Made by a program: the position numbers and the translations under genes. From Firmicutes bacterium ASF500 (GTDB lineage: Bacteria > Bacillota > Clostridia > Oscillospirales > Oscillospiraceae), in the NCBI GenBank assembly GCA_000492175.2, contig CP097573.1, positions 124,001-188,000 of the forward strand: a stretch of DNA of 64,000 nucleotides, written 5' to 3'. The notes beneath the pieces were generated by a model that did no database searches, was not told the origin of the DNA, and worked only from the letters and a program-made list of their open reading frames with translations. Of the stretch, positions 35,233-42,600 are shown piece by piece (within the stretch, counting starts at the first letter, position 1; each line of letters begins with the position of its first letter).

Positions 35233-35619
35233 ATGAACAATTATCAGCGACCCCATAGTCCCTTTGAGGACTCCGCCGCTCAGCGGTTACGACGGATGGG
35301 CCTGACAACGGAGGAAGGCTCTCCGGAGCGGGATGCCATGGCCGTGTTCGGCACCATCTTTGCCGGCCAGTTTTTCGACGACCTGTGCGATTACTATCAG
35401 GGCTATGAGAGTGTCCAGAGCACCATCGCTCAAATTTTTCACACGGCGGAGCAGGCAGACCCCAAGCAGAAATTTCTCCTCATCTGCCTGCAATACGACA
35501 GCATCTACCGCTCTTTGCCTGACCCAGTCTGGTGGATCAGCGGAAGCCCGGATTTCGCGGAGCTGTTCGCCGAAGATTTCCTGGCCCACCTGAGACGGCT
35601 GGCAGAAACTAAAGAATGA
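35233..35619 (+). CDS. hypothetical acidic soluble protein
   Basis: Protein of 128 residues, acidic and mostly helical, with no signal or membrane segment. A GGGAGGTG site precedes the ATG. It lies 12 nt before the RelE/HigB-like gene. Its size and position could make it an antitoxin partner, but it has no recognised DNA-binding motif, so no function is assigned. Confidence 0.6.
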   Translation: MNNYQRPHSPFEDSAAQRLRRMGLTTEEGSPERDAMAVFGTIFAGQFFDDLCDYYQGYESVQSTIAQIFHTAEQADPKQKFLLICLQYDSIYRSLPDPVWWISGSPDFAELFAEDFLAHLRRLAETKE

Positions 35620-35631
35620 GAGGATGAAACC

Positions 35632-36027
35632 ATGGATCGTATCAAGATTTACAAGCCCCCGGACGGCCCCGCTCAGACGGCGGACTTCATTGAGGGGCTG
35701 GAGCCCAAGCTGCGGGACAAGCTGATCCGGCAGCTTTTGTATCTCTCCCAGACACCCCTCCCGGAGTTGAGGGAGCCCCACTATAAGCACTTCTCCATCG
35801 AAAAATACCAGAGCCTCTACGAGCTCCGGGAAAAGGGGCGGGTGGTGGTGCGTATCATCTTCACCACCTGTTCCAACGGGGACTATCTGCTCCTCCACGC
35901 CTTTGTGAAGCGGCAAAAACGGGATACCATGCAGGCGCTGGAGCATTCACTCAGACTGCTGGCGTCACTCTGGGAGCACCCGGAGTGCGCGGTAGAATAT
36001 ACGGTCAAGGAGGAAAAACGCGCATGA
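35632..36027 (+). CDS. RelE/HigB-like (phage Gp49-like) toxin-family protein
   Basis: Protein of 131 residues. The stretch from LEPKLRDKLIRQLLYLSQTP through HFSIEKYQSLYELREKGRVVVRIIFT and LLLHAFVKRQKRDT has the alpha-alpha-beta-beta-beta order and the hAFvKK signature of Gp49/HigB-type mRNA interferases. Such toxins cleave mRNA at the ribosome. The usual downstream XRE antitoxin is absent: the next gene is a membrane microprotein, whose start overlaps this stop by 4 nt. Confidence 0.7.
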   Translation: MDRIKIYKPPDGPAQTADFIEGLEPKLRDKLIRQLLYLSQTPLPELREPHYKHFSIEKYQSLYELREKGRVVVRIIFTTCSNGDYLLLHAFVKRQKRDTMQALEHSLRLLASLWEHPECAVEYTVKEEKRA

Positions 36028-36110
36028 AAACCATTGTACCCATCACCCTGGCGGCCGCGCTGGCGTTGTCCAGTGCGGTATTTTTCTGGAGAAGGAGGAA
36101 ACGGACATGA
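36024..36110 (+). CDS. 28-residue single-pass membrane microprotein
   Basis: Reads MKTIVPITLAAALALSSAVF then FWRRRKRT. It has one hydrophobic helix (residues 4-22) followed by a strongly basic end, giving an N-out or short anchored topology. Its ATG overlaps the toxin-like stop (ATGA) and its stop overlaps the next ATG (ATGA), with GGAGG correctly placed on both sides, so it is almost certainly translated. No family is known to me. Confidence 0.6.
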   Translation: MKTIVPITLAAALALSSAVFFWRRRKRT

Positions 36111-37018
36111 AAAGACTGCTCATCTGTCTACTGCTGGCGGCGGCCCTGATCACCAGCGCCTGCGCCCTGGAGGTACCCACCGACATCACCGTCCAGAACC
36201 TCAACGGCAGCCAACAGCTCATCAAGACCTACATCCTGCCCCCTGGCGCGGACCCCAAGCAGCTCATCGAGGAGCCCTTTGAACAGGAGGGCTACCGCTA
36301 CACCTTCTCGGACATCGTGAAGGAGGAGAATCAGGTGTCGGACCGGAAGTACCACACGGAGACCGTGACTCTGAGCACCAAGACCAAAGACCTGAGCAAG
36401 ATCCTGGAGCAGCTGGAAGCCACAATGGACTACACTGACGGAGCATACACCGGCACCCTGACCCTGGAGCCCGCCTCCATCCATACGGAGGCCTCCGGCT
36501 ATACGAGCAAATCCAAGAGCGTCACCGCCACCAAGACCATCGGGCCGCTGGACCGCAATGACATGTCCTATGTCCCGGCCACCACCGTCAAGGACGGTGT
36601 GACGCTGAATCTCTCCAACGTGGATTGGCAGGTCATTGGCACCGACCAGGTGGGGGACGCCCTGGCCCTGTCCTCCTATCAGGCGGTGGCTACCTACTCC
36701 GGCAAGAGCTACACCAAGGCCGCAACCGGCTACACCACCTCCGCCAGCTATGTGGGGGAAGTCACCCGGAGTGATGTAGAGAGCGTCACCTACAGAGTAA
36801 CCTACCTGGGATCGGAGGCGGAGGCCCCCGGCATTATCCCGGACCGAACCGGTGCTGACGCGGCCGGCCTGCCTGGAAGGGTCCTGCCCTATGCCTTGGG
36901 CGTCCTGGGGGCAGGTACAGTCATAACCTTGTCGGTACTGCTGTTCCGCTCACGCCGGGCCCTGCGGCGGTATCAGGAAGAGGAGGACGAACTGGAGCAT
37001 GAGGAGGGATCGCGATGA
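36107..37018 (+). CDS. secreted, membrane-anchored surface protein of a conjugative element
   Basis: Protein of 303 residues. A signal peptide (residues 1-20, ending SACA) is followed by about 230 residues of beta-rich extracellular sequence with repeated Thr/Ser-rich strands, and a C-terminal membrane helix (VLPYALGVLGAGTVITLSVLL) with a charged tail. Cys in the signal region (ITSAC) could also be a lipobox. It is coupled to the microprotein and the sortase by 4-nt overlaps. A truncated paralogue lies at 31021. Function unknown; a cell-surface contact role is inferred. Confidence 0.7.
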   Translation: MKRLLICLLLAAALITSACALEVPTDITVQNLNGSQQLIKTYILPPGADPKQLIEEPFEQEGYRYTFSDIVKEENQVSDRKYHTETVTLSTKTKDLSKILEQLEATMDYTDGAYTGTLTLEPASIHTEASGYTSKSKSVTATKTIGPLDRNDMSYVPATTVKDGVTLNLSNVDWQVIGTDQVGDALALSSYQAVATYSGKSYTKAATGYTTSASYVGEVTRSDVESVTYRVTYLGSEAEAPGIIPDRTGADAAGLPGRVLPYALGVLGAGTVITLSVLLFRSRRALRRYQEEEDELEHEEGSR

Positions 37019-37806
37019 AAAAACGGGATATCCTGGCCCGTGCGGTCCTGCCCGCATTGGCTCTAATGGCGCTGGCCCCTTCTGCCCATGCGGCGGGGTA
37101 TTCGTTCCGGACTGATGCCCCCCAAGGGTACTACAAGAGCACCAGCTATGAGGACATCCACGGCAGCCAATATAACTACGGCGGCAAAAATGTGACAGAC
37201 TACCAGATTTCCGATCTGGAATACGGTGTCCAGAGCACCACCATGACCGGTGTGATGGAGCGCACTACCCTCCCTGGTCTCCAACAGACTGTGGACACCG
37301 GCGGGGGCGGCTACGGCACCGGCGACGGGCCCGCGTTCACTTTGCCGCCTGAGCTAACTGTTCCCACCATCCCCACCTACCAACCGCCCGCCTACACCAG
37401 TGTGGAGGGGATGGCCTACAAGGACGGCCACATCGGTACGATTCAGATTCCCTCTCTGGGTATCAATATGAAGCTGTGGGAGGGCGAGACCGCCGAGAGC
37501 ATGAAAAAGGGGCTGGGGCATTATGCCTCCAGCTCCGCCTGGGATGGCAATGTCTGTGCCTGCGGACACAACCGGGGGGCCAAATATGTGATCGGCTCCA
37601 TCAAGGATCTGAAGCAGGGCGACATCATTACCTACACCACCGTGTTCGGCACCCGCACCTATGCGGTCACGACGGTGAAGGTCATCTCCAACACCGACTG
37701 GAGCTATCTCCAGGCCACCGCCGACAACCGGATCACCCTGACCACCTGTCTGGCTGACCACCCGGAGAGCCGGGTCGTTGTTCAGGCCGTTCAGGCTGGT
37801 CCATGA
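37015..37806 (+). CDS. sortase family protein (class D/E-like transpeptidase)
   Basis: Protein of 263 residues with a signal peptide ending HAA near residue 24. A Gly/Pro-rich linker of about 110 residues precedes the sortase fold. Catalytic residues are visible: His185 in CGHNRG, Cys245 in LTTC and Arg253 in ESRVVV. Sortases cleave LPxTG-type motifs and join surface proteins to the wall or to pilins. It lies among secreted proteins, but the large adhesin nearby has lost or never had a sorting signal. Confidence 0.9.
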   Translation: MKKRDILARAVLPALALMALAPSAHAAGYSFRTDAPQGYYKSTSYEDIHGSQYNYGGKNVTDYQISDLEYGVQSTTMTGVMERTTLPGLQQTVDTGGGGYGTGDGPAFTLPPELTVPTIPTYQPPAYTSVEGMAYKDGHIGTIQIPSLGINMKLWEGETAESMKKGLGHYASSSAWDGNVCACGHNRGAKYVIGSIKDLKQGDIITYTTVFGTRTYAVTTVKVISNTDWSYLQATADNRITLTTCLADHPESRVVVQAVQAGP

Positions 37807-37822
37807 CTTGAGGAGGGGCATT

Positions 37823-38419
37823 ATGTACCGCAACAGAGTATTTGAGCTGCAAGACGCGGCCTCCTGTCCGCCCCCCAACGCGGAGACCCTGCGCCGCCTG
37901 CGGCCTATGATCCAGTGGGGGATGCTTCTGTGCTGGGGAATTACTGCCCTGGCTGTGGTTCTGAAGGAATGGAGCGCCAAGGCCGCGGTTCTGAGCGCCC
38001 TGTCAACCGCGGTGATCTGCCTGATCCTGTTGGTCCTGACACGGGAGCGGAGCGAGCTGCTGCCCACCCCGCTCCGGCTCACCATGGACCCAGATGCAAT
38101 CGTGTGGGAGTTCCCGGCCCGACCCTCGACCGTAAAAGGGCGCATTGTGGTGCGATGGGAGCAGTACACGATGCCCCGGAATCAAATCACGGGTCTGTAT
38201 TATCAGGCAAAAGGCCGCAGGATCGAGGTTCGTGGAACAGCTCTGAGCAAGGTGTGGGAGTTGGGCCCTGGAGGCGAATTGACTCCCTGCGTACGGAAGG
38301 AGCTTCGGGATGCTGGACTATCGGTCTGTCTGGAAAAATACAGCCCTCCGGGAACAACACAGCGTATTTTGGGCGCCCTGGCCGCATACACCGGCAAGGA
38401 TATCAGGGTCAGTTCATAG
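37823..38419 (+). CDS. hypothetical two-helix membrane protein
   Basis: Protein of 198 residues from the ATG at 37823 (GGAGG 8 nt upstream). Two adjacent membrane helices (about residues 33-52 and 58-75) are followed by a cytoplasmic PH-like beta-rich part with RIVVRWEQYTMPRNQITGLY. Such bacterial PH-like membrane proteins have unknown roles. It follows the sortase by 16 nt. Confidence 0.65.
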   Translation: MYRNRVFELQDAASCPPPNAETLRRLRPMIQWGMLLCWGITALAVVLKEWSAKAAVLSALSTAVICLILLVLTRERSELLPTPLRLTMDPDAIVWEFPARPSTVKGRIVVRWEQYTMPRNQITGLYYQAKGRRIEVRGTALSKVWELGPGGELTPCVRKELRDAGLSVCLEKYSPPGTTQRILGALAAYTGKDIRVSS

Positions 38420-38535
38420 AAAGTTTAAAAATAACTTTCTACGCAGAAAATCGCAAATATAAGGAGGTGATATACGAAAATCAAAACAAAAACGTCGCAC
38501 TTTAAAATATCGGCGAAGGGATTTAAAATAATCCT

Positions 38536-38564
38536 TTGACAGAATGCAAGCTCCGTATTATGCT
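38536..38564 (+). promoter_or_regulatory. sigma-A promoter for the CAP-domain gene
   Basis: TTGACA (38536-38541), a 17-bp spacer and TATGCT (38559-38564) lie 62 bp before the ATG at 38626. Confidence 0.65.
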
Positions 38565-38625
38565 CAAATCATACCAGAAAAGAGGTCGAAGCATCCAAGT
38601 TATGAGCAGAAAAGGAGTATGGAAC

Positions 38626-39591
38626 ATGAAACAGAGAATTACAGTTTTTGTGGCAGGGCTATTGACTGGAGCAGCCCTCCTGGGCGGCGGAGCGGCTTTC
38701 GCCGCCGGAATCCTGGCGGAGCACGCCCCTCAGACGGCCTATGTGGACGGCGCTCCGGTCCAACTGGAGGCATACAATATTGGAGGCTACAACTACGTGA
38801 AGCTCCGGGATATCGGGCAGGCGGTGGGCTTCAATGTCTATTGGGACGGCCAGTCCGTTCAGATGGACAGCGACGCTCCCTACACCGGGACCGGCCCAAC
38901 CCAGGGTACCACCACGGTGGGCAACATCGAGGTGGGCGGCTTCCAGGGAACCACTCTAAAGGTAGGGGGGCGCACTCCTTTGATTATCTCCCCCAACACG
39001 CCCCAGGATGTCATTACCTCCAGCCACCCCGCCATACTAGCTGTGGAGAATGTTATGGGCCACTGGACTGTTTTGGCGAAAAGCCCCGGAACGGCAATTA
39101 TCACCGTTACAGCGCCAGACGGGAGAACTGGCAGTACAACGTTTACGGTAGTCCCCGCCGACCCCGCCTCTACCGTTGACCTGAACGCCAACATGGAGAT
39201 ACGTCTGGAGATGGTCCGGCTTATCAACGAGGTACGCAGGGCAAATGGTGTTGCGGAACTGCCTGTGAGTGATGCTCTAATGAAGGCCGCACAAGCATTT
39301 TCTGCCAAACGGTATATCAATCATAACACAAAGGAAGAGTGCGAACTGGTATCTTACTATGGCTACTCCCACGGTTTCAATAACAATTTGGCGGTACTTC
39401 GTGGCGTTGCAACGGAAGATATTGCCCGCCAGACTGTAACCAGCTGGGTCGATTCCCCAGGACATTTTCAGGCGATGATCGACCCAGCCTGTGATTGTAT
39501 CGGAATTGGTGTTACCATAGTCGGGGGTACAGTCTACTGTCAAATGTTTGCCGGAGATTCAAACAGCCATATGCCCTATGGACAACAATAA
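38626..39591 (+). CDS. secreted CAP/SCP-domain protein with stalk and Ig-like domains
   Basis: Protein of 321 residues from the ATG at 38626, supported by AAAGGAG. A signal peptide (residues 1-25, ending AFA) is followed by a copper-amine-oxidase-N-like stalk (AYVDGAPVQLEAYNIGGYNY to VYWDGQSVQMD), a BIG2-type bacterial Ig-like domain (about 85-180) and a C-terminal CAP domain (about 190-315) with SWVDSPGHFQAMIDPACDCIGIG, the family His/Asp-bearing region. CAP proteins are extracellular and often linked to sporulation or host contact. No anchor is seen. Confidence 0.85.
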   Translation: MKQRITVFVAGLLTGAALLGGGAAFAAGILAEHAPQTAYVDGAPVQLEAYNIGGYNYVKLRDIGQAVGFNVYWDGQSVQMDSDAPYTGTGPTQGTTTVGNIEVGGFQGTTLKVGGRTPLIISPNTPQDVITSSHPAILAVENVMGHWTVLAKSPGTAIITVTAPDGRTGSTTFTVVPADPASTVDLNANMEIRLEMVRLINEVRRANGVAELPVSDALMKAAQAFSAKRYINHNTKEECELVSYYGYSHGFNNNLAVLRGVATEDIARQTVTSWVDSPGHFQAMIDPACDCIGIGVTIVGGTVYCQMFAGDSNSHMPYGQQ

Positions 39592-39606
39592 AATACTAGG
39601 AGAGAG

Positions 39607-39640
39607 AGGTCTTTCAGCGTAAGCTGAAGGGCCTTTCTCT
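39607..39640 (+). terminator. hairpin between CAP and adhesin genes
   Basis: AGGTCTTTCAGC pairs with GCTGAAGGGCCT around GTAA, followed by TTTCTCT. It acts as terminator or attenuator 21 nt before the adhesin ATG. Confidence 0.65.
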
Positions 39641-39660
39641 ATGTAAAAAAGGAGAACAAG

Positions 39661-42600
39661 ATGAAAAAATTATATTTCCCCGCAAGACGTTTCATTGCGG
39701 CTATGTTAGCCCTGGTCTGCCTGTTGGGTTTACTGCCTACGGCGGCTCTTGCGGCTGCTCCGGGTACGATTACCCTGGCTAAGTGTGACCAGACCAAGGA
39801 GTCGTACACCTCGCCAGCCTTGGGAAGCTGCCGCCTGCACACGCTGACCTTCCATTATAATGGGAGGTCACAGGTAGGTTTTTGCGCCGATCACGGCAAG
39901 GGTATGGGCTGGTCCCTGGAGGGCCAGCCTTGGGGCAGTCCTCAGCCCATCAATGACCCTACGATCAAAAATCTCATGGCCTACTACTACGCTTTCACCA
40001 CGGGGACATTTACGGACGAGGCCATTGCCGCCGGGGCTACTCAATGGGATAGTAGTATGGCGGGCTACATGAATGCCTGGGTCCAGGCCGTGATTTGGCG
40101 GTACAAGACCGGGCAGTTTTCTGATCCCGTCACCGCCTGCGCCGAAGAAATGATGTACGCCTACAACAATATCGGCGGGTTTCATTATACCAGTATTGAC
40201 GACGTGGTGGATGGTTCTTCTTTCCGTAGCCGTGTGCAGTATAACTTGAGCATGGGCACTCAGGGGTTGTGGGGCAACTGCGAGGTTTACGAGTACCGCT
40301 ACGCCGGCGCTAGTACTGATTATCAGCAGGCTGGCAACGTACAGGGAATCATTATTGGAGAACTGTCTGTGATCCCCACAGTTAAAGACAAATACAGCCT
40401 CGTGATTAAAAAAGTAGATGCCACAGATCCTGGAAAAGTCTTGTCCGGCGCACAGTTCCAGGTCACTTCTGACGCCGGTTTTTCTCAAGAAATCACTGTA
40501 GGCAGCGATGGAACTTACACATTAAGGGACCTGGAGGCTTCCACTTATGCCATCGTTGAAATCAGCGCGCCGGCAGGGTACGAGATCGACCCTACACCTC
40601 AGTATGTGACCCTGCCCGGTGCCAGTAACACCGTGACGGTTACCTTTATGGACACCCCGGAGGACCCCGGTGAGGGCACCATCCGCAAGGTGGACGCAGA
40701 CAACCCCACCAAGGGGTTGCCCGGAGCAGTTATCAAAATCACCGGTGTGGACAACGACTTTGTCGGCACGTACACCACTGGGGACGGTGGGTACCTCACT
40801 GATGTCCCCTGGGATAAGCTCCCCAAGGGCAGCTTCACCGCCGAGGAGGTCACTCCGCCGGAGGGGTACACCAAGAGCCCGGATGTCAATAAAACCAAGC
40901 AGGCCTTCGAGTGGGACGGCAAAACGGATATTGCCCTGGTTTTTGAAAATGATGCCAAGGTAAAGGTCAAGCTTATCAAGCTGGACGACAGCGGCAATCC
41001 CCTCCCCGGCGCTGTGTTCAATGTTTTTAAGGACGGCCAGATCATCGGCACGGAAGCCACTCAGGCGGACGGCTCCATCACCGTTACCGACGTAACGGAG
41101 GGGTTGTACGCATTTTTGGAGGTGTCGGCACCGGAGCCCTTCGCCCGCCTGACCGAGCCCGTCCTGGCGTATGTGGATCAGGCCACCATCAACGGCGGCG
41201 GTACTGTCACTGTGACGGCTACTGATAAAAAACTGCCCAGCTTGACAATCCTGAAAAAGGATGGGCAGAGCGGGAACGTCATTCCAGGTACCACCTTTGA
41301 GGTCAAGGCAATCAACGGCAGTTACCACAATGATGTGGTTACCGGAGTGGGTGGAAAGGTCACACTCTCTCATATCCCCGTGGGCAGCTATGAAGTGACC
41401 GAAAAGTCTGTGCCGGACCCCTATACCCTGGGAGAGGTGACAACCCAGACGATCTACCTGGGCCCTGGCGATAACCGGGAGCTGGTCTTTGACAACCTGA
41501 AGCAGCCTGAATTGACCATCTCCAAGGTAGAGCTTGGCAGCGGAAAAGGAATCCCCGACACCGTTTTCAGCGTCAGCGGCATTGACAGTGACTATCGTCA
41601 CGATGTCACCACCGGGGTGAATGGGACCGTCACCCTGCGGGTGGCTCCCGGCAGTTACAGAATTTTGGAAAAATCCGTACCGGAGCCCTACTGCCTGCCC
41701 GAGGATGAGAGCGACTGCGTACAGACCGTCAGCCTCAACCCCGGCGACAGCAAGGAGTTGGTGTTCCAAAACGCAAAAAAGCCCCTCCTCAAAATCTCCA
41801 AAATCGAGAAAGGCAGCGGCACCCCCATCCCCGGCACTGTGTTCACCGTGGAGGGCATCGACAGCGACTACCGCCAGGATGTGACCACCGAGGCGGACGG
41901 CTTCGCCACTCTGCGCGTTGACCCCGGCAGCTACCGGGTGACGGAAAAATCTGTCCCGGACCCCTACTGTCTGCCGGAGGACGAGGCCGACCGGACCCAG
42001 ACCATCTCTCTGAACGGCGGCGATGAAAAGACCCTGATCTTCAAAAACAGTAAAAAGCCCCTGTTGACCCTCTCGAAGATCGACGCCGACACCGGAGTGC
42101 CCGTTCCCGGTACCGTCCTCACTGTGGAGGGGATCGACAGCGATTACAAGAATGACTGGACCGTCGGCGCGGACAGTACAGTGGCTCTGCGTGTTGACCC
42201 CGGAACTTACCGCATCACGGAAAAATCCGTGCCCGCGCCCTACTACCTCCCGGATAAGGACGCTGACCGGGTGCAGACCATCTCCCTGAACCCCGGTGAT
42301 GAAAAGACGGTGGTGTTCCGCAACCACAAGACCCCAGAGCTGACCATTTTCAAGGAAGATTCTGTTGCGGGCGCTCCCATTGAGGGCGCTAAGTTCCGTG
42401 TGACTTATACGTCCAACGGCGAAGCCGCAGGCGCTCCCGCCTCCATGGACTTTGGTATCTTCGTCACGGATGCCAGCGGGCAGATCAAGCTCCATGAGAA
42501 AGGCAAGAAGCTGTACCCCGGTGAGTACACCGCGACCGAGGTGGAGCCCGCTCCCGGTTTCCAGATGAAGGAACCTCTCACCCAGAAGGTGATCCTCCAT

